Shown piece after piece: positions 15,793-24,383 of a stretch of DNA of 64,000 nucleotides. The stretch comes from Candidatus Cryptobacteroides onthequi (GTDB lineage: Bacteria > Bacteroidota > Bacteroidia > Bacteroidales > UBA932): NCBI GenBank assembly GCA_018066125.1, contig JAGHSA010000024.1, forward strand, positions 1-64,000. The letters are read 5' to 3'. The notes under the pieces were generated by a model, which saw only the letters and a program-made list of their open reading frames with translations, did no database searches and was not told where the DNA came from. Position 1 is the first letter of the stretch, and every line of letters starts with the position of its first letter. The position numbers were made by a program, and so were the translations under genes.

Positions 15793-15806
15793 ATTTTGGG
15801 CAAAAT
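15793..15806. promoter_or_regulatory. Inverted repeat, candidate operator upstream of the AraC-type gene
   Basis: ATTTTG-GG-CAAAAT is a perfect 6-bp-arm palindrome 27 bp upstream of the start codon. The same position holds TTTGGACAAA at 12283-12292 and 32724-32733. Conservation around an otherwise diverged spacer suggests a binding site, perhaps autoregulatory. Confidence 0.45.
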
Positions 15807-15821
15807 TGTAAAGAAAATATC

Positions 15822-15829
15822 TATTTTTG
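15822..15829 (+). promoter_or_regulatory. -7 box of the AraC-type gene (copy 1)
   Basis: TATTTTTG fits TAnnTTTG and ends 4 bp before the ATG at 15834. If it is used, the transcript would begin at or almost at the start codon (leaderless). Confidence 0.5.
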
Positions 15830-15833
15830 CCCC

Positions 15834-17060
15834 ATGCTGATATCGGTACTATACCTTCTTCCATGTTTGGTTTCACTGCTGTGGATGCTGAGTTTTATCT
15901 TTAGAGTAAAGACCCAGCGCCATATTGTGTTCATGTTCATCCTTGTCATGTACGTGTTCTATTATGCCACCTTTGCGGTCTATATCTCACCTAAGACTGA
16001 TTACCATACAATGGTGGTGATGGATGCGATCAACATTCCGGTAATACTTACACTTCTTGCTCTCATTGTCCTGTATATGTATTTCAACGACAAGAAATCA
16101 GCAAAGTTTGAAGGACTGCAATTGGTGCTGCTGGTTCCTGCCATAGTGCTTGGAACCATCGTTAACTTGCTCTACTATATATTGGGATTCGATAATACAG
16201 CCAAGCTGATTGAGTTAGTTGATAAAGGTCTGCCGGTTCCAGCCGAATACACTACGGAGATTTATCGCATTTATAACTTCTTTACTGAACCGTTTGTGAA
16301 TGTTTGCAGTAGTATCTTCATCCTGGGGATCTTCTTCTGGGGATTTAAGATAATCCATAAAGGGAACTATCGTCATGGAGATTTGCTGAGATTCATCTTC
16401 AAAGGAAAACCTCTGCCACCGAATAAGATACTCTCTGCTCTTATGTTGATTACGTTCATATTGCTGATACCGATCCTTCTGATGGGACGCAGATACATCT
16501 TTCTTCACGAAACTGTAGGCGTAATCATGTCTATTTGTATTGCAATAGATATACATTGCCTGAGTCATGTGGAGTTCTATGCCAGTCATATGAAGCAGGT
16601 GACTCTATATGATTTGTCTCATATCAGATTGGGACAGTCTGTTAACGATGAAGAAGTGGCGGCACCTGGTGATGAGGCATCCGCTAGCACGGCTGAGGCG
16701 AAAAAGGAACTGCCATCTAGACAGGCAGAAGCCGTAAATAAACTCAATGATCTGCTCGAGAAGGACAAGATATTCATTGACGAGAATTTAACTTCCAGCG
16801 CAGTCGCTGATATGCTTGGAATCAGTCGATCTTCATTCTCATCGCTTGTTATGAGTGCTTATGGTATGCCTTTCAGAGAACTGCTGAACAACTACCGCAT
16901 AGAGCACGCGAAGAATTTTATGCATGAGAATCCATCAGCAACCCAGGAAGTCGTTGCAAGCGAGTCTGGTTTCAAGAATGCCCAGTATTTCAACCACAAG
17001 TTCAAAGAAGTTGTAGGCGAGACTCCTGCGATGTGGATTGCCAAGGACAAGCAGGTGTAA
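15834..17060 (+). CDS. 7-TM membrane-embedded AraC-family regulator (copy 1)
   Basis: Starting at MLISVLYLLP the protein has 408 residues. The first ~265 contain about seven hydrophobic helices (for example ISVLYLLPCLVSLLWMLSF, then FMFILVMYVFYYATF and ILLIPILLMG). A variable acidic linker follows. The last ~100 residues are an AraC-type DNA-binding domain: LTSSAVADMLGISRSSFSSL for the first helix-turn-helix and ATQEVVASESGFKNAQYFNH for the second, ending with KEVVGETPAMW. It is probably a one-component membrane sensor-regulator. It is divergent from the 33-aa membrane peptide and its lipoprotein operon, which it most likely controls. Its paralogue is at 32764 and a truncated copy at 12269. 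Confidence 0.85.
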   Translation: MLISVLYLLPCLVSLLWMLSFIFRVKTQRHIVFMFILVMYVFYYATFAVYISPKTDYHTMVVMDAINIPVILTLLALIVLYMYFNDKKSAKFEGLQLVLLVPAIVLGTIVNLLYYILGFDNTAKLIELVDKGLPVPAEYTTEIYRIYNFFTEPFVNVCSSIFILGIFFWGFKIIHKGNYRHGDLLRFIFKGKPLPPNKILSALMLITFILLIPILLMGRRYIFLHETVGVIMSICIAIDIHCLSHVEFYASHMKQVTLYDLSHIRLGQSVNDEEVAAPGDEASASTAEAKKELPSRQAEAVNKLNDLLEKDKIFIDENLTSSAVADMLGISRSSFSSLVMSAYGMPFRELLNNYRIEHAKNFMHENPSATQEVVASESGFKNAQYFNHKFKEVVGETPAMWIAKDKQV

Positions 17061-17163
17061 GGCTTTGTATACATAAACAATATCTTTTCCGAAACTGTTC
17101 AGAAAATAATAAGTTACAACCATCTTGAAAAAAGACGCTGAAAGTTAGCACCAAAGCCAAAAA

Positions 17164-17192
17164 CAGAGGTGAAATCCTCAAAAACACCTCTG
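17164..17192. terminator. Hairpin between the convergent AraC and fimbrillin-like genes
   Basis: CAGAGGTG and CACCTCTG form an 8-bp stem with a 13-nt loop, about 100 bp past the regulator stop. There is no U-tract, so termination is only a possibility. The surrounding 17061-17350 is A-rich and has no gene; a third partial copy (CAGAGGCG) follows at about 17215. Confidence 0.35.
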
Positions 17193-17350
17193 AAAACTAG
17201 ATTCAGGACAGAAACAGAGGCGAAAACGCCAAATATCCGTCTGAAATCATAGCTTGTTCGCTAGGCCGATATGATTACGGGAGTAAAAGCATCGCAGACA
17301 AAAGAACACTTTGTATGGAATTTCCAATTGCATAGGATTTTCCACTACCG

Positions 17351-18835
17351 TCATTCATCTTTTACAAGGCGGATAGAAAACTTATATGTACTTGAATAAT
17401 GCATATCTGAGACCAGATATTGGGCATCACATCGTGTAAAGTATCCATATCCATCACTAAAGGCGGATGATGACCAATAGTAGCAATATGTATTAAACAA
17501 GCCGCAGGAGCTCTCTCCATTGTTGTAAGGGTAACTGCCGGCTGCAGGAAGGAACACGAGATTCTCTGCTGCCAAGGCATCGTTATCAGCATATGAATCC
17601 AAAAGAGTTCCGCGATGTTCTATCGGCGCTATGACCAATCCGTTTACATCATGTACTTTTGTCCATTTATGGGGATTATTCTTAATCAAATATTCCCACT
17701 CGTTTTGTGTAAGTGTACGATACTTTCCTTTTACGCCGCCAACAGTGAAATCTTTATTTGGATACTGCTCATAATCAGGATCATTTGTAAAGAGTACATC
17801 ACTGCTTAAGGTACCGCCGCTACTAATCCTTGCATATGCCTCGGCAGCATCCTTATTCCATGAGAAGTGATCAACATGTGTACTGCTCCATCCGGGCAGA
17901 CAATCGTACTGGTTTTCTTCGAACTCGAAGGAATCCCCATCCCAATAAAGATTGCCCTTGGAGAAGTATACCAACTTAGTAGTGCCGACAAAGAAACGGC
18001 CAGGGAGAATACCTTTGTCTGTAAGACCAGTCACATTAAGGCTGACAGGTGTGATCATCGCACGGGCAATGTTGAGCACTTTGCCATCCTTTAGAGTCTT
18101 GGTGCATTTTTTACCCAAGAAATCTATGATTTCAATCTTTACTCCAGTATAGTTGTTTGGAGGTAGCGGCATATAGAAGTCCGAGCCTTTATCTGAAGCT
18201 AGATTAACGCCCTCCTCGCAGTTGTGAGTGACATAGTCATGTTCAGGCTGATATTTAATTACCGCAGAGCCCTCCTCGTTGACATCAAACGTTCCATACA
18301 AGTACTGATCCGCATAGACCCTGATCTGCCTGACTGTGCCATCTCCCTTCAAAGACAGGCGCAGAAGGCCACACAGGTTCTTGAACTCAGCCTCCGATGA
18401 GATATAACCGCCTTCGAAAGTGAGAGTACCCTTCATCGGAGCCGAACTGATGACGTTTCCGGGGATATATTCCGTCTCATCAGACAACCAGTTTATAGTA
18501 CTAGCAGTGGTGTAATACGCATCAAAAGTGCCCTCGCCCATCCCATAGCCGTGAAAGGTACCTTTTGTTGTACCCGCGCCTGACAGCAGGTAAAAGCGGC
18601 TTGAGGCAGGGTTGTCCAGGATGATCTTGTCACCCTCACTCCACAGCACCCAGTAACCAGACTTGTCATTGCCTGAAAGGTATGTCTTGGTGTCAACACT
18701 GCTTTCAGTATTGGCGACAAAGGTGACCTGATGGCCTGTCGGTAGCTCAGGGGTAAGCGTAGATTCTCCCTTGTTGCAGGATGCCAGCCCAAGTGCAATA
18801 GCTGCAACTGACATGAAATAATACAGCTTTTTCAT
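17351..18835 (-). CDS. Fimbrillin-like lipoprotein with FISUMP-type C-terminal half
   Basis: From MKKLYYFMSVAAIALGLASC (lipobox Cys20) the precursor has 494 residues. The N-terminal half shows VDTKTYLSGNDKSGYWVLWS, then VISSAPMKGTLTF and FKNLCGLLRLSLKGDG. The hinge is TKTLKDGKVLNIARAMITPV. The C-terminal module has LVYFSKGNLYWDGDSFEFEE, DHFSWNKDAAEAYA, YRTLTQNEWEYLI, VFLPAAGSYPYNNG and YYWSSSAFSDGYGYF, ending FSIRLVKDE. It is the last gene of the long minus-strand lipoprotein train. A member of the ~50-aa peptide family ends 22 bp upstream of its start. Confidence 0.82.
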   Translation of the reverse strand: MKKLYYFMSVAAIALGLASCNKGESTLTPELPTGHQVTFVANTESSVDTKTYLSGNDKSGYWVLWSEGDKIILDNPASSRFYLLSGAGTTKGTFHGYGMGEGTFDAYYTTASTINWLSDETEYIPGNVISSAPMKGTLTFEGGYISSEAEFKNLCGLLRLSLKGDGTVRQIRVYADQYLYGTFDVNEEGSAVIKYQPEHDYVTHNCEEGVNLASDKGSDFYMPLPPNNYTGVKIEIIDFLGKKCTKTLKDGKVLNIARAMITPVSLNVTGLTDKGILPGRFFVGTTKLVYFSKGNLYWDGDSFEFEENQYDCLPGWSSTHVDHFSWNKDAAEAYARISSGGTLSSDVLFTNDPDYEQYPNKDFTVGGVKGKYRTLTQNEWEYLIKNNPHKWTKVHDVNGLVIAPIEHRGTLLDSYADNDALAAENLVFLPAAGSYPYNNGESSCGLFNTYCYYWSSSAFSDGYGYFTRCDAQYLVSDMHYSSTYKFSIRLVKDE

Positions 18836-18857
18836 TACTTGTCCTACTTGATTTGGG

Positions 18858-19016
18858 CTATTCAAAATCGTCATCTCCAAGAGACTTGCCGTTAATACCA
18901 TAACCTTCCGTACTACCAGGACTCGTACAGATGATTTTCTCACTAGATACTACAATCACCTTGACTGAGGGGCTCTTGTAGAGTTCCTTCTTGTTGTCTA
19001 TTTCTTTTGTATTCAT
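18858..19016 (-). CDS. ~50-aa conserved peptide of the 'YKSPxxKVI' family (copy 1)
   Basis: The 52-residue product begins MNTKEIDNKKELYKSPSVKV, then has a hydrophobic stretch (IVVSSEKIICTS), a Gly-rich section (PGSTEGYGINGKS) and the acidic end LGDDDFE. It has no signal peptide. Three relatives lie at 22709, 27606 and 50937, each directly upstream of a lipoprotein gene. Conservation at amino-acid level across the copies supports translation. Function is unknown. Confidence 0.75.
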   Translation of the reverse strand: MNTKEIDNKKELYKSPSVKVIVVSSEKIICTSPGSTEGYGINGKSLGDDDFE

Positions 19017-19091
19017 ATTGCTTGGCGTTCTACGAAGTATGTGCCCGATTCGCTGCCGCTGACTTTTCATCTTTCATCGAAGGACGCCGGG

Positions 19092-19472
19092 CTACCTATC
19101 CCAGATGCCGAAATAGTACTTCTGCCCGTTTCCGCAGTCCCAGCACATCTGACCGAGTTTGGCTACCTCGTCATAAGATGCGGAGTCCACATGTATGGAG
19201 GTGTACTGCCCTGCAAAAGGAGCAGTCAGGGTCAGCGTATTGTTCGTCCTTTTGTAACCGAATGAATCAACGGTGTTCTCCTGACGGTCATAGACGACAA
19301 TCATGTCATTTGTGATCTGGAGATAGCGATAGTTATCGGGATACTCATTGCCGTTGAAACCGTTAAGCTTCCAGAATCCGACGATGTTGTAAGAATCCTC
19401 CTCGATTCTTGTGCACGAGGATGCAACGAAGACGGAAACGATAACTAAGATAATCTGTATAAACTTTTTCAT
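19092..19472 (-). CDS. Small lipoprotein, lipocalin-like beta-rich
   Basis: The 126-residue precursor has a lipobox VASSC ending at Cys20. The mature part begins IVGFWKLNGFNGNEY and has the alternating strand pattern of short lipocalin-like Bacteroidetes lipoproteins (YLQITNDMIVVYDR, TNNTLTLTAPF). It ends with a paired-Cys CWDCGNGQKYYFGIWDR. It lies 18 bp downstream of the BspA-like lipoprotein gene. Confidence 0.7.
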   Translation of the reverse strand: MKKFIQIILVIVSVFVASSCTRIEEDSYNIVGFWKLNGFNGNEYPDNYRYLQITNDMIVVYDRQENTVDSFGYKRTNNTLTLTAPFAGQYTSIHVDSASYDEVAKLGQMCWDCGNGQKYYFGIWDR

Positions 19473-19490
19473 GATTGATAATATGTTTTT

Positions 19491-21116
19491 TTATTTTTCA
19501 ATTGGGTCATCAACATAAAGCGTAATCTCCCAATATTTAGGGAGGCCTAATCTCTTAGGAAGAGTGTTATCAACATCGGAATTAAGCAGATCCCAATGTA
19601 TTTCCACAGATCCTTGCTCGGCAACACCACTAAGCCAACAATCAAGGCAATCCACCGCTGAGATATCAGTAGCAAGCATCCTTACACAAGAGAGGCTCTC
19701 ACATTGATTGAACATGTTGACATAGCAGCCTTTAGCAAGAATTGGTGCCTTTAGTTCCGGAGCTTTTTCAAGACTACTGCAACCTGCGAACATGGCATTG
19801 TAGCAATACTCGTCAAGAGTCGTTGCCGGAAGTTCCGGAGCATCTACAAGGCTTGTGCAATTAAAGAACATGAATGTATAGCAATGATCTGCAAGGTTCA
19901 CTGCAGGAAGTTCTGGCGCAGAGGTGAGGTTGCCGCAACGAGCGAATAATCCGTAGAAACAATTCGCCGGCACTGAATTTCTCTTCAGAGAAGGGTCAAG
20001 CAGCGACATGATGTTTCCAGATGCTCTGGTTTTTCCTGTCATTGAGAACTGGTAGGAATTATCAGCATCGGTAGTGAAGATCTCATTCCCATCTGCTCCT
20101 GCCCTGAAGCATACATTGTCACCAGCTTCAAGCTCAATGGCGGTTCCGATAGAGTATGGCATCCATGTTCTGCCTGTCCTATACTCAAGAGTGATTGCCT
20201 GCGGATTTCCATACTTGTAAAGAGCAATCTCGGTCGCCTCTTCTGCCAGGAATGTCAGACCCCTGAAAATGTCGCACTCCAGTGAACTCATTTTGGATAT
20301 CTTGTTACGCTCCACGGCGATGGACTGGGATGCCGTCCTTTCGAACACCCTTCCGTCCGTGGCAGTCGCAGTGATGGTGATTCCCTCGGAGAACACCACA
20401 GGAGGAAGTACGAAGTGGAAGACTGTTGCCTCGTCCTTGGTCAAGCCCAGAGCAACTCCTTCACCGCAGTCAATCGTAATCGAATTCGTGGCATCATCAC
20501 CCATAGTGACGATGGGATTGCCATTATATGACGCCGCGATACGTGCAGCACCGGAGATCTTCTCTCCTCCGTTTCCTTTGAGAGTGATCTTCGTAATCGT
20601 TTCCTCGCCGTAGAGAGACAACTTGAGGTAGCCGCAGGCATTCTTAAAGAACAGATGTTTGTCGTCGACTTCTTCTGTGACAGCTACCATCGTGTTGGCA
20701 TTCGGACCGAAAGAGTTCTCTACGTATGCCTGGGTATCCGGAAGTGTCACGCTGAACACTCCATCAGTCGAGATTGTATTACCCTCTGCGTAAGGGTATA
20801 CGGAATAGTTAGCTCGAAGAGCGGATCCTGCCCTAAGGCTGCCGACAGCTGTGAATGTGTTTCCTCTTTGCCCAGTCTCGCCGTCAAACCTATACTGCTG
20901 GTTATATGTATTACCGGCGAAGATGGAGATTCGGTCATCTGCGGTCCAGCGGATGTACCCCTCATCATTCAGATAGGTCTTGGTAAGTCCTGCGCCCTCA
21001 AATGAGGCGTAGAACTTCATATCATTGTCTGCGCTTTCCTCGATGCCGAGATTGTCTGCAGTACACGCAGCGATGAAAAGCATGGAAAGTAGATATAATG
21101 TCTTTTTCATATTCAT
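19491..21116 (-). CDS. Fimbrillin-like lipoprotein with BspA/DUF285-like leucine-rich C-terminal repeats
   Basis: The 541-residue precursor has a lipobox ending at Cys18 (LFIAACTA). Residues 30-285 follow the fimbrillin plan (LTKTYLNDEGYIRWTADDRI, NACGYLKLSLYG). The C-terminal part departs from its neighbours: residues about 375-490 hold four BspA-type repeats with the pattern CYxxMFxxCxSLxxAPELPA. Such repeats form a solenoid that binds host or matrix proteins in other species. Neighbouring genes with the same N-terminal plan carry a FISUMP-like end instead, so this one looks like a domain swap. Confidence 0.8.
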   Translation of the reverse strand: MNMKKTLYLLSMLFIAACTADNLGIEESADNDMKFYASFEGAGLTKTYLNDEGYIRWTADDRISIFAGNTYNQQYRFDGETGQRGNTFTAVGSLRAGSALRANYSVYPYAEGNTISTDGVFSVTLPDTQAYVENSFGPNANTMVAVTEEVDDKHLFFKNACGYLKLSLYGEETITKITLKGNGGEKISGAARIAASYNGNPIVTMGDDATNSITIDCGEGVALGLTKDEATVFHFVLPPVVFSEGITITATATDGRVFERTASQSIAVERNKISKMSSLECDIFRGLTFLAEEATEIALYKYGNPQAITLEYRTGRTWMPYSIGTAIELEAGDNVCFRAGADGNEIFTTDADNSYQFSMTGKTRASGNIMSLLDPSLKRNSVPANCFYGLFARCGNLTSAPELPAVNLADHCYTFMFFNCTSLVDAPELPATTLDEYCYNAMFAGCSSLEKAPELKAPILAKGCYVNMFNQCESLSCVRMLATDISAVDCLDCWLSGVAEQGSVEIHWDLLNSDVDNTLPKRLGLPKYWEITLYVDDPIEK

Positions 21117-21122
21117 AGCTGT

Positions 21123-22691
21123 TTATTCCCATTCGTAATCATTTCCATCCTCTGGTTTCTCAATGTCAGATGAGTCCAACGGTTCGTCATCGCTCATGGC
21201 TGTCACGAGGCGGATACAAGTGCCCATATCTACCAAGGGATAACCTTCGTACCATAATCTATCGTTGTTGAACAGAATAGCAGATGCTTTATCGCCAGTG
21301 TAAGGATTGCATGACAAATAGTAAGCTTCTACTCCACAGCTATAGAGTTTCCAGCTATAAATATTTGGTAATCCAAAATAGTAATATCCCGCAGCAGGAA
21401 GAAAGACCAGATTGTCATTTTTCAACTCCTCGCTGGTATACGATTTCTTATCATCCTCCAGAGTTACTCCATCCGGAGCTATCACAAGACCATTTACACC
21501 TCCTGCAGCTGCATGAATGTGTTGATGATTGTCAAGCAGATACCCCCACTCGGCTTTAGTGAGAGTGCGATACCTTCCCCTTACGCCGTTAACAACGAAG
21601 TCTGCATTTGCCCTATCCGCATAATCCGGATTATTGGTGAACAGGACATACGTTTCGTCGTATGCGCCTTCCTTCAATGATTCTGACGCTGATATATTCC
21701 AGAAGAAATGACCGATATGGTTATCGACTCGTTCATTGGGGTAATTGTACTGCTCCTCTTCAAGCTCGAATGAGTCGCCATCCCAATACAGGTTGCCCCT
21801 GGAGAAGAACACCTTTCTTCCCTCTTTATTCACTGTGAACGCTCCGGAGAGCGCACCATCAGGAAGCGGATCAACGTCGAGACTGGCGACAGTAAGGCTG
21901 ACAGGGGTAATCTTCGAGCGGGTTATGTTGAGGATTTTTCCTGCTTTCAAAGTCTTGGTTATCGTACGGTCGAGACGATCGGTAATCTCGATCTTGATAC
22001 CGTCGTAGTTGCCTTGCGGCATAGGAATATAGAAATTGGTGCCATCTGCAGAAAGATCCACACCTGCCCCACAGTCATGCGTAAGGGCATATTCACTGAG
22101 ACCGGCAGATTTCAGGACCGCAGCACCGTCAGATGCTATTCTGTCGATATCTCCATACAGCGGTGCGTCGTCAATGAGCCTGATCTTCTTTATGGTGCCG
22201 TTTCCCTTCAATGTCAGGCGCAGAAGGCCGCACAGATTCTTGAAGTTCGCTTCTGATACGAAACCGTTTTTAACTGACACGGTAGCGACCATTGGAGCCG
22301 AACTGATCACATTCCCCGGCTTATAATATGATTTGCTGTCCAAATAGCTTCCGTCAGTAGCGTAGTATGCCCGACAATTAATACCAGCCGATGAACTGCC
22401 AAATGGCAGATTGCCCACGAATGTGCCTCTCGTCGTACCGACTCCGCCATTTATGTCAAATGGGTAACTCCCATCAATATCCAGAATAATCCTGTCCCCT
22501 TCACTCCACAGCACCTGGTAGCCGGTCTGATCATCGCCCGACAGGGCTGTCTTTGTGTCGACACCACTCTCGGTGTTGGCCACTATGGTGATCTGGCGGT
22601 CAGCAGTTTCGACCGGCTCTTTGTTGCACGATGCCAGCCCAAGCGCTATGGCAGCAGCTGAGACTAAACAATATATCTTTCTCATAGTCAT
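21123..22691 (-). CDS. Fimbrillin-like lipoprotein with FISUMP-type C-terminal half
   Basis: The precursor has 522 residues with lipobox LGLASC at about 17-22. A second start two codons in (MRKIYCLV) is equally good. The N-terminal half reads VDTKTALSGDDQTGYQVLWS, VISSAPMVATVSVKNG and FKNLCGLLRLTLKG. The C-terminal module has VFFSRGNLYWDGDSFELEEE, GHFFWNISAS, YRTLTKAEWGYLLDNH, VIAPDGVTLEDDK and LVFLPAAGYYYFG. It ends with an extra acidic tail after RLVTAMSDD. It lies 17 bp downstream of a ~50-aa peptide gene and 6 bp upstream of the BspA-like gene. Confidence 0.82.
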   Translation of the reverse strand: MTMRKIYCLVSAAAIALGLASCNKEPVETADRQITIVANTESGVDTKTALSGDDQTGYQVLWSEGDRIILDIDGSYPFDINGGVGTTRGTFVGNLPFGSSSAGINCRAYYATDGSYLDSKSYYKPGNVISSAPMVATVSVKNGFVSEANFKNLCGLLRLTLKGNGTIKKIRLIDDAPLYGDIDRIASDGAAVLKSAGLSEYALTHDCGAGVDLSADGTNFYIPMPQGNYDGIKIEITDRLDRTITKTLKAGKILNITRSKITPVSLTVASLDVDPLPDGALSGAFTVNKEGRKVFFSRGNLYWDGDSFELEEEQYNYPNERVDNHIGHFFWNISASESLKEGAYDETYVLFTNNPDYADRANADFVVNGVRGRYRTLTKAEWGYLLDNHQHIHAAAGGVNGLVIAPDGVTLEDDKKSYTSEELKNDNLVFLPAAGYYYFGLPNIYSWKLYSCGVEAYYLSCNPYTGDKASAILFNNDRLWYEGYPLVDMGTCIRLVTAMSDDEPLDSSDIEKPEDGNDYEWE

Positions 22692-22708
22692 TATTCGTTA
22701 TATAATTC

Positions 22709-22864
22709 CTATTCGAAATCGTCATCATCGAGGGACTGGCCGTTCATGCCATAGCCTTCCGTGCCGCTGCTTGTGCAGATGACGCTCTCGCCAGCTATGT
22801 CAATTACCTTGGCTGAAGGACTCTTGTAGAGCTCTTTCTTGTTTACTGACTCTATAGTTTTCAT
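22709..22864 (-). CDS. ~50-aa conserved peptide of the 'YKSPxxKVI' family (copy 2)
   Basis: The 51-residue product reads MKTIESVNKKELYKSPSAKV, then IDIAGESVICTSSGTEGYG, then MNGQSLDDDDFE. It keeps the family's single Cys, the TEGYG block and the acidic end. It lies 17 bp upstream of the next lipoprotein gene. No signal peptide or maturation enzyme is visible nearby. Confidence 0.75.
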   Translation of the reverse strand: MKTIESVNKKELYKSPSAKVIDIAGESVICTSSGTEGYGMNGQSLDDDDFE

Positions 22865-22896
22865 ATTGTTATTTCGTTTTTATTGTTTACAAGTGA

Positions 22897-24372
22897 TTAA
22901 TCTATGTCCACCACGAGGCGGATACAGCAGGCCCAGTTCAATATGGCTCCCTGGTCAACTCCGTCATGACTTAAATACATATAACCGCCCTCATTATTCT
23001 GGTCCATAGAAGATGTCCAGTAGTAGCCGACCTCCGGATACGAGATATTCCCTTCCACTCGAATGCCCGTTACCGGAAGGAATACGAGATCGCCGGTGTT
23101 CAACTCCACATTTGAATATGAATTTCTGGAGTCAAGTTCCACACCGTCAGGAGCGACCACATAACCAGGGATGCCGTTCACTGTAACCCACTTACGAGAA
23201 TGGTGTTCAAACAGATACTTCAACTCGAAATAGGTGAGGACACGATACTTTCCGGTCACGCCATTTACAGTAAAACTCTCACGCGCCTTACTATTATCAT
23301 ACTCTTCATTAGTGAAGATACCGATAAGTTCTTTTACTTTATAATCCTTGGCACTAGCCTCTTCATCCCAGAAACTCCAGTAGAAGTGGTTTACATGATG
23401 CTGGTTCCAAACAGTCTGTCTGTCGCTCTGTAGAGTCTCAAACTCGAAGGAGTCGCCATCCCAATAAAGGTTTCCTCTTGAGAAGTAAACCTTTCTTTCA
23501 TCACCACTGTTCATCACGCCATCAGGGTCCTTTACCGTGAATACACCATAAAGAGCTCCGTCAGGAACGTCAGGTTTCTTTTCGAGACCGGTGACAGTGA
23601 GACTTACAGGAGTAATCAGAGAACGTCCGATATTTATCTTCTTGTCCGATTTCAGTGTCTTGGTGCAAATGTTACCGGAACAATCTATGATCTCAATCTT
23701 TACTCCACTATAATTGTTTGGTGGCAATGGAATATAAAAATCAGTACCCTCGCCAGACAGTGCGACTCCATCTCCGCAATAATGCGAGATATATTGTGTA
23801 GCTGACCCTTTTCCTATTTCCATAGAACAGTCATCTGCTACAGTAAAATTTCCGTACATACGTTGAGTGGCATAGATCTTAATCTGCTTCACATCTCCGC
23901 TTCCATTCAATGTCAAACGGAGAATACCGCACATATTTTTGAACTCTGCAACTGATGCGACACCATCCTTGATGCTGACAGAAGCAACCATTGGAACGGA
24001 ACTGATCACATTTTCGCCCATATAATTGGTTACATCGGGCATATACATTCCTGTAACCGCATAATAAGCCTTATAGTCTCCATCGCCATCTGTGGCTCTT
24101 CCCTCAAATGTGCCTCTGGCCGTGCCTGCACCATCTTTCAATGTAAACTCTGAGTTCCAACCATCGTTCAGGTGAATCTTATCTCCTTCGCTCCAGAGTA
24201 CCTGGTAACCGGTCTGGTCATCGCCCGACAGAGATGTCTTGGTGTCAACGGCGCTCTCTGTGCTGGCCACAATGCTGATCTGGCGCTCGGCAGGCATAGT
24301 CTCCTCCTTGCTGCACGATGCCAGCCCAAGCGCAATGACTGCAGCTGAAATGAAATATTGTATCTTTCTCAT
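22897..24372 (-). CDS. Fimbrillin-like lipoprotein with FISUMP-type C-terminal half
   Basis: From MRKIQYFISAAVIALGLASC the precursor has 491 residues; the 17 open codons upstream extend into the neighbouring gene's stop region and are not coding-like. The N-terminal half has VDTKTSLSGDDQTGYQVLWS, VISSVPMVASVSIKDG and FKNMCGILRLTLNGSG. The C-terminal module has VYFSRGNLYWDGDSFEFETL, VNHFYWSFWDEEAS, YRVLTYFELKYLFEHH, LVFLPVTGIRVEG and YYWTSSMDQ, ending CIRLVVDID. It is followed 32 bp later by the ~50-aa peptide gene. Confidence 0.82.
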   Translation of the reverse strand: MRKIQYFISAAVIALGLASCSKEETMPAERQISIVASTESAVDTKTSLSGDDQTGYQVLWSEGDKIHLNDGWNSEFTLKDGAGTARGTFEGRATDGDGDYKAYYAVTGMYMPDVTNYMGENVISSVPMVASVSIKDGVASVAEFKNMCGILRLTLNGSGDVKQIKIYATQRMYGNFTVADDCSMEIGKGSATQYISHYCGDGVALSGEGTDFYIPLPPNNYSGVKIEIIDCSGNICTKTLKSDKKINIGRSLITPVSLTVTGLEKKPDVPDGALYGVFTVKDPDGVMNSGDERKVYFSRGNLYWDGDSFEFETLQSDRQTVWNQHHVNHFYWSFWDEEASAKDYKVKELIGIFTNEEYDNSKARESFTVNGVTGKYRVLTYFELKYLFEHHSRKWVTVNGIPGYVVAPDGVELDSRNSYSNVELNTGDLVFLPVTGIRVEGNISYPEVGYYWTSSMDQNNEGGYMYLSHDGVDQGAILNWACCIRLVVDID

Positions 24373-24383
24373 AACTATTTGTT

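Noticed and set aside
17160..17235. Repeated CAGAGG motifs as a CRISPR-like array
   Set aside because: Only two or three short, unequal copies without regular spacers.
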